Assembly (NCBI GenBank): GCA_023134955.1 | Contig: JAGLUC010000348.1 | Location: 1-5,036, forward strand | Source: Methylococcales bacterium | GTDB lineage: Bacteria; Pseudomonadota; Gammaproteobacteria; Methylococcales; Methylomonadaceae | Direction: 5' to 3' | Length of the DNA: 5,036 bases | Shown here: positions 1 through 5,036 of the stretch, piece by piece | Layout: every line of letters begins with the position of its first letter | Position numbering within the stretch: position 1 is the stretch's first letter | Position numbers and translations under genes: made by a program | Notes under the pieces: model-generated | What the model saw: the letters and a program-made list of their open reading frames with translations, nothing else | The model's database searches: none | What the model was told of the DNA's origin: nothing

Positions 1-111
1 CATACGGGCTACTTTTTCATTACTATGAAAACTTTTGGAACGATTAATATAAACTAACTTGAATAATGGATCTATATTTAATGTCAAAAAACTTTATAAA
101 ATAAAACGATT

Positions 112-1326
112 ATGCAAATAGATATTCTTGCAATTGATGATGATAAATTTATACAGAAAGTAATTACCAGATCCCTGTCCTCACATGCAATTTCTGTTCG
201 AACAGCAAATGATGGAGAGTCTGGGATTGAAGAAGCGACTCGGGTTGTTCCTGACATTATTCTCCTTGATGTTGAGATGCCGGGCATTAATGGCTATGAA
301 ACCTGTGACCGTTTACGAAGCTTAGAAGCAACAAGGAATACGCCCATTGTTTTTTTATCATCACATAGCTCGCAAAGAGAACGTATGCAAGGCTATGAAG
401 TAGGCGCAGATGATTATTTTGTAAAACCTTTTGAAAAAGAAGGTTTACTAGCCCGTATTAATGTTCTTATTAAATATCAACGAGAACGAGAAGAGCTTCA
501 AGAGCAATATGAATTAGCACATAAAAGTGCGATAACCGCAATGACTGGTGCTAGTGAACTGGCTATGGCAATGCACTTCTTAGAGAAAAGCCTGGCTTAT
601 CATAGTATTAATGAATTGGGACAAGGACTTCTTGAGACTACCGATCAATTTTTTATTGACTGTTGTGTCATGTTGACTGATAAAGAGCAATGTCTTTGGT
701 TTTCATCATCAGGAACAGTTAGCCCATTAGAAAAAGAACTCGTTGAAAATGTAGACAAAGAAGCTCGATTTGTAGACTTTGGTAGTCGAACCATTGTTAA
801 TTACCCCAAGGTTAGTTTGCTAGTCAAAAATATGCCACTGGACGACATGGAACGATATGGGCGAATTAAAGATTTACTTCCCATACTACTTTCAGCGGTC
901 AATTCCAAGATTAATGTATTAGGGACGCAGGAGGCATTAACATTACAAAGTACTAATCTTATCGATTCATTTAAAGAAATTCGAAACAGTTTGTTTGTTT
1001 TAGGCTCAACCATTGTCACTAATCGTAAAGACAGTACCGTGATGATGAACAAATTGGTTCAAGATTTAAATTATGATTTTCTCCGAATGGGGCTGGAAGA
1101 AGATCAGGAACAGTATTTGCTTAACCGAATTGATAGCGCGATAGATGAAGCCATGGAAGAAATGGATGCAGGGGTAGAAATTCGTCAAGCCTTAACCTTT
1201 ATTCTACAAAAGCTGAATACAGTAGTGAATAAGCAAGAAGAGCTTTATAACGCATTTACTGAAAGCCTGGCTGTTGAAGTAGAAAAAGAAAATGCGAGCA
1301 TGGATGATGATGTAGAGCTGTTTTAG
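112..1326 (+). CDS. Orphan response regulator: receiver domain plus GAF-like and helical C-terminal regions
   Basis: This 404-residue protein opens with a complete CheY-type receiver (about residues 1-120). The acidic pair is D9/D10, the phospho-acceptor D53 lies in LLDVEMPG, the switch hydroxyl is S83, and K105-P106 sits in FVKPF. It should therefore accept phosphate from a histidine kinase, but no kinase lies beside it. A charged helix (about 120-138, REREELQEQYELAHK) links to AMTGASEL and then a region (about 150-270) that looks GAF-like, with FSSSG, SPLEKEL, VDFGSRTI and GRIKD. Residues 290-390 look all-helical, and the end is acidic (MDDDVELF). There is no HTH, GGDEF, EAL, HD-GYP or PP2C motif, so the output is not DNA binding or cyclic-di-GMP turnover by a known motif; protein-protein signalling is an inference. 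The ATG at 112 places the receiver at its usual N-terminal position but has no clear Shine-Dalgarno. Receiver certain; overall function unknown. Confidence 0.9.
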   Translation: MQIDILAIDDDKFIQKVITRSLSSHAISVRTANDGESGIEEATRVVPDIILLDVEMPGINGYETCDRLRSLEATRNTPIVFLSSHSSQRERMQGYEVGADDYFVKPFEKEGLLARINVLIKYQREREELQEQYELAHKSAITAMTGASELAMAMHFLEKSLAYHSINELGQGLLETTDQFFIDCCVMLTDKEQCLWFSSSGTVSPLEKELVENVDKEARFVDFGSRTIVNYPKVSLLVKNMPLDDMERYGRIKDLLPILLSAVNSKINVLGTQEALTLQSTNLIDSFKEIRNSLFVLGSTIVTNRKDSTVMMNKLVQDLNYDFLRMGLEEDQEQYLLNRIDSAIDEAMEEMDAGVEIRQALTFILQKLNTVVNKQEELYNAFTESLAVEVEKENASMDDDVELF

Positions 1327-1378
1327 TCTACTATTAAAAACCGTACCTGACTGAGTCCATGCTTCGAATTATCATTCA

Positions 1379-2350
1379 TCAAGTTAATTTATCTTCTAAA
1401 TACTTCCACTGTTTTTCATCTTTAGGTAAACCAAAGCGTAAACTAGACGGGTAACTAAGCAAGCGAGTTAATATACCTTGTTGAGCTAGTAATTGATGGA
1501 CTTTAGCCGCTTGTTCAGTTTTAATCCAGACAAATAAATCCGTTGCTGCTGTCGTGTTTAAACCATATTTCATTAATAACGAAACCAGTCTGGCAGATTG
1601 TTGTTTTAATTGTAATCGGGTACTTTGTTGCCAATCTGTGTCTAATAAGGCTTTACTGGCAATGTAACGACTAGGATGACTGACTGTCCAGGGACCTAAT
1701 AGCTCATTAAGACCAGTCAGTAATGGCTCATTTGCAATCACAAAGCCGCAACGAATCCCTGCCAAACCAAAAAATTTACCTACTGAACGCAATATAATCA
1801 ATCCTTCACTAATTGAATGACTGCAAAGACTGTATTCTGGGGTACTATCAATAAATGCCTCATCAATAATTAACCAGCCACCTCGTTGATTTAATCGCTG
1901 ATGCCAAGTGAGTAACTGCTGCTTACTAAAGCGTTGTCCCGTTGGGTTGTTAGGGTTGATTAAAATTAATACATCAAGATTATTGAGTTCAGTATCAATC
2001 ATCTCAGTAGATAGCTCAATGACTTGATGACCTGCTTTTTTCCAACTATAAGCATGTTCAGCATAAGCAGGATTTAGTACTCCGACTTTAGATTTGTTAC
2101 GCAATAAAGGCAAGGATTGAATAGCGGCTTGAGAACCTGCAACAGCAAGGATTGATTGACATTGATAATATTGTTTGGCAGCAGAAATTAATGGGTCGGA
2201 TGATTCGGGCAAGCGTTGCCAGCATTCAGCAGGAATAACTGGGATTGGCCAACCATTAGGATTGATACCTGTCGATAAATCCAGCCATTGATGCAGAGGG
2301 ATATTATATTTTTTTGCCGCATCAATTAAGTGCCCTCCATGTTCAAGCAA
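1379..2350 (-). CDS. cobC: L-threonine-O-3-phosphate decarboxylase (CobC; called CobD in Salmonella)
   Basis: This is a cytosolic PLP enzyme of aminotransferase fold type I that decarboxylates L-threonine O-3-phosphate to (R)-1-amino-2-propanol phosphate, the linker of the cobalamin nucleotide loop. The N-terminus has the family's EHGG (3-6) and DLSTGINP (24-31). PLP-site motifs follow in order: AGSQAAI (71-77), NPNNPTG (132-138), DEAF with D163, and SVGKFFGLAGIRCGF, where K192 is the expected Schiff-base lysine. R305 in SLRFGLP is the usual substrate-carboxylate arginine. At 323 residues it is close to normal length and intact. The start is TTG at 2350: the frame is closed by TAG only four codons upstream, no in-frame ATG precedes EHGG, and AGGGA lies six bases ahead. 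It overlaps the end of cbiB by 8 bp, so the two are almost surely cotranscribed. Histidinol-phosphate aminotransferase is the main look-alike, but the EHGG/DLSTGINP start and the cobalamin neighbours argue against it. Confidence 0.93.
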   Translation of the reverse strand: MLEHGGHLIDAAKKYNIPLHQWLDLSTGINPNGWPIPVIPAECWQRLPESSDPLISAAKQYYQCQSILAVAGSQAAIQSLPLLRNKSKVGVLNPAYAEHAYSWKKAGHQVIELSTEMIDTELNNLDVLILINPNNPTGQRFSKQQLLTWHQRLNQRGGWLIIDEAFIDSTPEYSLCSHSISEGLIILRSVGKFFGLAGIRCGFVIANEPLLTGLNELLGPWTVSHPSRYIASKALLDTDWQQSTRLQLKQQSARLVSLLMKYGLNTTAATDLFVWIKTEQAAKVHQLLAQQGILTRLLSYPSSLRFGLPKDEKQWKYLEDKLT

Positions 2351-3263
2351 AACTATTCCCTAAAAAGTCTAAAATAATGACAGCCAGTATCCATAGATAA
2401 AGGCAGCGAGTAATCAAAGTATTGGCGTTATAAATATCATTATTAAGCGGATTATTTTGACCACCAAAAAACACTTTCTGTTTAATCTTGCCATGATACC
2501 AGGCAGCCCCTCCCAATTTAAGGTTAAGTGACCCTGCCCCCGATGTCATCACAACTCCTGCATTGGGACTATCAAGTAAATGTGCTTGCTCTTTCCAACA
2601 CTTCAACGCTAATTTTGTGTTGCCTAATAAGGCATAAGATAAAGCCGTTAAGCGAGAGGGTATCCAGTTTAAAACATCATCAAAACGGGCAGCAGCCCAG
2701 CCAAAATGCAAAAAACGAGGGCTTTTATAACCCCACATAGCATCCAGGGTATTGCTTAATCGGTATACAATAACACCTGTGGGCCCTGCAATAATAAACC
2801 AGAAAACAGGAGCAAAAATGGCATCAGCACCATTTTCCAAGACCGATTCTATGCACGCTTTGCGAACATCCTCTTCGGTCATTTTGTCCGTTTGTCGACT
2901 GACAATCATCCCCACTTGTTTCTGAGCCAAAGCTAAATCATGCAAATTAAGAGCATTTAGCACAGAAATAGCATGTTGCTTTAAACTTTTAGGCGCAATA
3001 GATAAATAAACAATAATGGGCGCGATAAAGCTATTGATCAAATCAAATTGACTCAAAATATAAACCAATAAGCTAAAAGGACATACCATCAATATTAAAG
3101 CAAAGAGCCCCCATAACCTTTGCTGATTATCAGAATAAGTAGACCGACGAAATTCATTTTCAACTTGATTGGCTAAAGTACCAAAGAAAACTAAAGGGTG
3201 ATATTTTTTAGGCTCACCTAGCCATTGATCTAACAGAACCGCTAAAATAAGGGTCAAACTCAT
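2343..3263 (-). CDS. cbiB: Adenosylcobinamide-phosphate synthase (CbiB; CobD in Pseudomonas naming)
   Basis: This inner-membrane enzyme joins adenosylcobyric acid to aminopropanol phosphate, giving adenosylcobinamide phosphate. The 306 residues match the family's normal length and carry its signatures in order: LDQWLGEPKKYHP (11-23), VSRQTDKM (121-128, the family's GRDT-like stretch), VLENGADAIFAPVFW (141-155), NTLDAMWGYKSPRF (171-184), DDVLNWIPSRLTAL (195-208), SPNAGVVM (232-239) and SGAGSLNLKLGG (241-252). Hydrophobic segments at about 1-11, 50-70, 77-91, 149-168 and 284-302 fit a polytopic membrane protein. ENGAD stands where many homologues have ENTxD, a mild variation. The ATG at 3263 is the only reasonable start because TAA closes the frame at 3275-3273; it has no Shine-Dalgarno of its own (see the leader frame just upstream). 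It is the first gene of an operon with cobC, whose product makes its amine substrate. Confidence 0.95.
   Translation of the reverse strand: MSLTLILAVLLDQWLGEPKKYHPLVFFGTLANQVENEFRRSTYSDNQQRLWGLFALILMVCPFSLLVYILSQFDLINSFIAPIIVYLSIAPKSLKQHAISVLNALNLHDLALAQKQVGMIVSRQTDKMTEEDVRKACIESVLENGADAIFAPVFWFIIAGPTGVIVYRLSNTLDAMWGYKSPRFLHFGWAAARFDDVLNWIPSRLTALSYALLGNTKLALKCWKEQAHLLDSPNAGVVMTSGAGSLNLKLGGAAWYHGKIKQKVFFGGQNNPLNNDIYNANTLITRCLYLWILAVIILDFLGNSFA
2348..2361 (-). promoter_or_regulatory. Ribosome binding site and TTG start of cobC
   Basis: On the minus strand AGGGA (2361-2357) is followed after six bases by TTG (2350-2348). Both lie inside the last codons of cbiB, whose TGA is at 2345-2343. The only ATG nearby (2340-2338) is in another frame. 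This site decides the cobC start and implies that cobC translation is coupled to termination of cbiB. Confidence 0.7.
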
Positions 3264-3280
3264 CGTGAATGGTTACTCAT
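3260..3280 (-). CDS. Possible six-codon leader frame coupled to cbiB
   Basis: On the minus strand ATG AGT AAC CAT TCA CGA TGA would encode M-S-N-H-S-R. Its TGA shares the bases ATGA with the cbiB start. The only good Shine-Dalgarno in the region (GGGAG, 3294-3290) is spaced 9 bases from this ATG but 26 bases from that of cbiB, so ribosomes may load here and restart on cbiB. This is seen in the sequence; that it is translated is inference, and a frame this short can arise by chance. Confidence 0.35.
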   Translation of the reverse strand: MSNHSR

Positions 3281-3289
3281 TTAATTTAT

Positions 3290-3294
3290 CTCCC
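3290..3294 (-). promoter_or_regulatory. Shine-Dalgarno (GGGAG) upstream of cbiB and its leader frame
   Basis: GGGAG on the minus strand is the only purine-rich ribosome-binding motif in the cbiB upstream region. Its spacing fits the ATG at 3280 rather than the cbiB ATG at 3263, which is preceded by CATTCACG with no such motif. Confidence 0.5.
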
Positions 3295-3296
3295 TT

Positions 3297-3302
3297 ATTA
3301 TA
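3297..3302 (-). promoter_or_regulatory. Candidate -10 element for the cbiB-cobC operon
   Basis: A perfect TATAAT lies on the minus strand upstream of cbiB, in the 67-bp divergent gap. No good -35 hexamer stands 16-18 bases upstream (AAGAAT at 17). Transcription would start near 3290, which would trim the GGGAG ribosome site from the message. The match is exact but the region is AT-rich, so the call is tentative. Confidence 0.35.
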
Positions 3303-3330
3303 CAAATTCAGTTCAATTAATTCTTAATCA

Positions 3331-4815
3331 ATGCAAATAAATAAACACATGCAAACACTAATGGTGCAAGGCACAACCTCTGATGCTGGCAAAAGCACTT
3401 TAGTCACGGCATTATGTCGCTATTATCTGCGAAAAGGTATAAAAGTAGCTCCTTTTAAGCCTCAGAATATGGCCTTGAATAGCGCGGTTACTATTGATGG
3501 TGGAGAAATTGGACGAGCACAAGCAGTACAGGCTGTTGCTTGTGGCTTAGAAGCCCATACCGACATGAACCCTATTTTATTAAAACCTAATTCAGATAAA
3601 ACCGCGCAAGTGATTATTCACGGTAAAGCGACAGAAAATCAATCTGCCAAACAATATCACTCATTTAAAAAACAAGCCATGGAGGCTGTTTTACAGTCGC
3701 ATAATCGATTAACACAGCAATATCAAAAAATCATTGTGGAAGGCGCGGGAAGCCCCGCAGAAATTAATCTACGAGCAGGCGATATTGCTAATATGGGCTT
3801 TGCAGAACAAGTAGACTGCCCCGTCATTCTAATTGCCGATATAGATAAAGGTGGCGTATTTGCTCATATAGTGGGGACATTGGAATTATTGTCAGAATCA
3901 GAACAAAATCGTATCATCGGCTTTGTGATTAATCGTTTTAGAGGGGATATTGCGTTGTTGCAACCTGGGATAGACTGGTTAGAACAGCGCACAGCTAAAC
4001 CCGTATTTGCAGTGTTACCCTATCTACATGATTTTTATCTTGAAGCAGAAGATGCAGTCGCGGTTGATAAATACCAAAAAAACCAACAGAAATTTAACAT
4101 TATTATTCCCCAACTCCCCAGAATTAGTAATCATACCGATTTTGATGCCTTACTTTTACACCCGGAAGTCAGCGTTAAATTTGTAAAAGCCCCCATTGAT
4201 TGTAGCGGAGCGGATTGTATGATTTTACCCGGCAGTAAATCAGTAAGAGATGATTTGAACTGGTTAATAGAAAAAGGCTGGGAAGACACTATTAAAAAAC
4301 ATTTACGTTATGGTGGACGGGTCATCGGTATTTGTGGTGGCTATCAAATGCTAGGTAAAGCAATTCATGACCCGGATGGCATAGAAGGTGAAGCAGGTTC
4401 AACTGATGGCTTAGGATTTTTAGACATGGAAACAACGCTACAAGCTGAAAAGTGCTTACGAAAAGTCAACGGTTATTTAACGATAAACAAAGTAGCCGTT
4501 TCAGGATACGAAATACATGCAGGCACTAGCGAAGGCGCAGCATTAAAAAAACCAGTGATGATATTAGCTGGTAAGCCAGAAGGTGCATTATCAACTGATA
4601 ATCTGGTGATGGGGAGTTATCTACACGGCCTTTTCGATTTACCCGAGGTTTGTGAAACAATATTAAATTGGGCAGGAAATAAAAGCAAAAAAGCTGTCAA
4701 CTTAGCCGAAATGCGAGAACAGGGGATTGAGCAAATAACAGATAGTCTAGAAAATAATTTTGATTTTGAAAAACTACAAATTGCACTCGATTATTTTATA
4801 AAGGATAAAAAATAA
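3331..4815 (+). CDS. cobQ: Adenosylcobyric acid synthase, glutamine-hydrolysing (CobQ/CbiP)
   Basis: This cytosolic ATP-dependent amidotransferase amidates the b, d, e and g carboxylates of adenosylcobyrinic acid a,c-diamide to give adenosylcobyric acid, the acceptor used by CbiB. At 494 residues it has the usual length and two-domain order. The N-terminal synthetase domain carries a P-loop-like GTTSDAGKS (14-22, K21), PFKPQNMALNSAVT (41-54), GGEIGRAQAVQA (57-68), NPILLKPNS (80-88), VEGAGSPAEINLR (136-148) and DIDKGGVFA (170-178). The C-terminal glutaminase domain (class I GATase) carries LPGSKS (299-304), GICGGYQM with nucleophile C335, GYEIHAG (392-398) and GSYLHGLFD with H432. All key residues are present. 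The start is uncertain: Met1 (3331), Met7 (3349) and Met11 (3361) all precede the P-loop and none has a clear Shine-Dalgarno; Met7 (MQTLMVQG) fits the usual family N-terminus well. It is divergent from cbiB-cobC. Confidence 0.96.
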   Translation: MQINKHMQTLMVQGTTSDAGKSTLVTALCRYYLRKGIKVAPFKPQNMALNSAVTIDGGEIGRAQAVQAVACGLEAHTDMNPILLKPNSDKTAQVIIHGKATENQSAKQYHSFKKQAMEAVLQSHNRLTQQYQKIIVEGAGSPAEINLRAGDIANMGFAEQVDCPVILIADIDKGGVFAHIVGTLELLSESEQNRIIGFVINRFRGDIALLQPGIDWLEQRTAKPVFAVLPYLHDFYLEAEDAVAVDKYQKNQQKFNIIIPQLPRISNHTDFDALLLHPEVSVKFVKAPIDCSGADCMILPGSKSVRDDLNWLIEKGWEDTIKKHLRYGGRVIGICGGYQMLGKAIHDPDGIEGEAGSTDGLGFLDMETTLQAEKCLRKVNGYLTINKVAVSGYEIHAGTSEGAALKKPVMILAGKPEGALSTDNLVMGSYLHGLFDLPEVCETILNWAGNKSKKAVNLAEMREQGIEQITDSLENNFDFEKLQIALDYFIKDKK

Positions 4816-4890
4816 ATCAATGTACAGATAATAGGCTGGAAAAGTAATAATGTGTAGTGTAGCTTAGATTCAATATGACATTTTCTAACA
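4816..4890. other. Intergenic DNA after cobQ
   Basis: This AT-rich stretch directly follows the cobQ stop. I see no open frame of note and no hairpin followed by a T-run that would serve as an intrinsic terminator for cobQ. Confidence 0.5.
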
Positions 4891-4904
4891 TTGATCACAA
4901 TCAA
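4891..4904. promoter_or_regulatory. Perfect FNR/ANR-type palindrome
   Basis: TTGATCACAATCAA matches the TTGAT-N4-ATCAA consensus of FNR-family regulators (FNR, ANR) at all ten specified positions. It lies 76 bases after the cobQ stop. No gene begins close by on either side in the window; on the right it is followed by the repeat pair and then the intron on the opposite strand. It may have belonged to a plus-strand gene now displaced beyond the intron. Sequence match is certain; function is inference. Confidence 0.5.
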
Positions 4905-4918
4905 ATCTTACAATGAAA

Positions 4919-4943
4919 GGCGGTCATCGACCCAGAGCGGTCA
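4919..4943. repeat. Direct repeat pair GCGGTCA in the intron's 3' flank
   Basis: GCGGTCA occurs at 4920-4926 and again at 4937-4943, separated by TCGACCCAGA. The stretch is richer in G+C than the neighbouring DNA. From memory, similar short words around GGGTCGA recur in intergenic DNA of many gammaproteobacteria, but I cannot verify that here. I see no coding potential. Confidence 0.5.
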
Positions 4944-4965
4944 CTCAAAAGTTACCAGAAGTCAT

Positions 4966-4995
4966 GGTAGAACGGCCAGTTACCTGACCGCCCCC
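4966..4995 (-). ncRNA. Group II intron domain VI with branch-point adenosine
   Basis: CGGUCAG (4990-4984) pairs with CUGGCCG (4979-4973) over seven positions around a GUAA tetraloop (4983-4980). Below it GGGGG (4995-4991) pairs with UCU and CC (4971-4969 and 4967-4966), leaving A4968 bulged as the expected branch point for lariat formation. U4972 is left unpaired. Confidence 0.8.
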
Positions 4996-5000
4996 ATACA

Positions 5001-5033
5001 GATCCGGACGAGCGGAACTACCGCATCCGGCTC
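5001..5033 (-). ncRNA. Group II intron domain V
   Basis: This is the catalytic hairpin. A nine-position lower stem (5033-5025 with 5001-5009) contains the triad AGC at 5032-5030; a two-base bulge follows (C5010, U5011), then a four-pair upper stem (5024-5021 with 5012-5015) and the loop UAGUU. The layout, including the bulge on the 3' side, is the family's. Two departures are visible: the triad G5031 faces A5003 instead of the usual U, and total length is 33 rather than the common 34 because the loop is one base short. Confidence 0.82.
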
Positions 5034-5036
5034 CTC

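Larger units (their letters stand above)
4961..5036 (-). mobile_element. Group II intron, 3' end only (runs off the window)
   Basis: Read on the minus strand from the window edge, the sequence gives a domain V hairpin beginning GAGCCGGATGCGG, a short linker, and a domain VI hairpin with a GUAA loop and a bulged A. These are the last two domains of a group II self-splicing retrotransposing intron. The branch-point A at 4968 stands seven bases before a terminal AC at 4962-4961, which fits the usual branch-to-splice-site distance and the AY ending. The segment has 47 G+C of 76, far above the surrounding genes. Upstream domains and any reverse transcriptase lie past 5036, so activity and class cannot be judged. 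The exact 3' end could be a few bases off. Confidence 0.82.

Noticed and set aside
1..57. 3' end of an upstream gene, frame closing at TAA 55-57
   Set aside because: Only 18 codons are visible, with no recognisable motif, and the other frames close too; it cannot be supported.
35..100. Promoter for the response regulator (TTGGAA, TTGAAT, TATATT, TATAAA)
   Set aside because: No pair of these hexamers has a spacing close to 17 bases; in DNA this AT-rich such words are expected by chance.
84..287. Minus-strand open frame of 67 codons
   Set aside because: It lies opposite the conserved receiver domain and has no recognisable motif; a shadow of the plus-strand gene.
801..1052. Minus-strand open frame of 83 codons
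   Set aside because: It lies entirely within the response regulator gene on the other strand and resembles no known protein.
1327..1378. Possible terminator between the convergent genes, with the palindrome GACTGAGTC
   Set aside because: The arms are four bases around a single base and no T-run follows; no stable hairpin could be drawn.
2528..2740. Plus-strand open frame of 70 codons
   Set aside because: It is antisense to the strongly conserved core of cbiB and shows no ribosome site or motif of its own.
3318..3331. Second FNR-type box before cobQ
   Set aside because: Only the ATCAA half at 3327-3331 matches; the partner half is TAATT rather than TTGAT.

Overview
The window is about 5 kb of AT-rich DNA from what is most likely a low-GC, probably aquatic, gammaproteobacterium. 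This guess rests on the base composition, the look of the proteins and the mix of cobalamin genes. I cannot name a genus. It holds four full-length genes, a short intergenic stretch and the 3' end of a mobile intron at the right edge.

Layout. Positions 1-111 hold no supportable gene: all three plus-strand frames close within the first 57 bases, and I see no convincing promoter. Positions 112-1326 (+) encode an orphan response regulator: a CheY-like receiver, a short coiled coil, a GAF-like middle region and a helical C-terminus with an acidic tail. It converges, across 52 bp with no clear terminator, on a two-gene minus-strand operon. That operon is cbiB/cobD (3263-2343), then cobC (2350-1379), overlapping by 8 bp, with cobC starting at TTG. 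A divergent 67-bp gap (3264-3330) separates cbiB from cobQ/cbiP (3331-4815, +). The gap holds a TATAAT on the cbiB side, a good Shine-Dalgarno, and a six-codon leader frame whose stop overlaps the cbiB start as ATGA.

The three metabolic genes act together late in adenosylcobalamin synthesis. CobQ amidates adenosylcobyrinic acid a,c-diamide to adenosylcobyric acid. CobC decarboxylates L-threonine phosphate to (R)-1-amino-2-propanol phosphate. CbiB joins that aminopropanol phosphate to adenosylcobyric acid. The nucleotide-loop genes (cobU, cobT, cobS) are not in the window, and no cobalamin riboswitch fits in the divergent gap.

Right edge. Between cobQ and position 4960 lie a perfect FNR/ANR-type palindrome (4891-4904) and a pair of GCGGTCA direct repeats. 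From 4961 to the end, base composition jumps to 47 G+C of 76. The minus strand there folds as domains V and VI of a group II intron, with a bulged branch-point A and a predicted 3' splice junction at 4961/4960. The rest of the intron and any encoded reverse transcriptase lie outside the window.

I found no clearly undescribed system. The points most worth a second look are the intron insertion next to the orphaned FNR-like site, the sequence words shared between the intron's domain VI and its flank, and the mini leader frame before cbiB.
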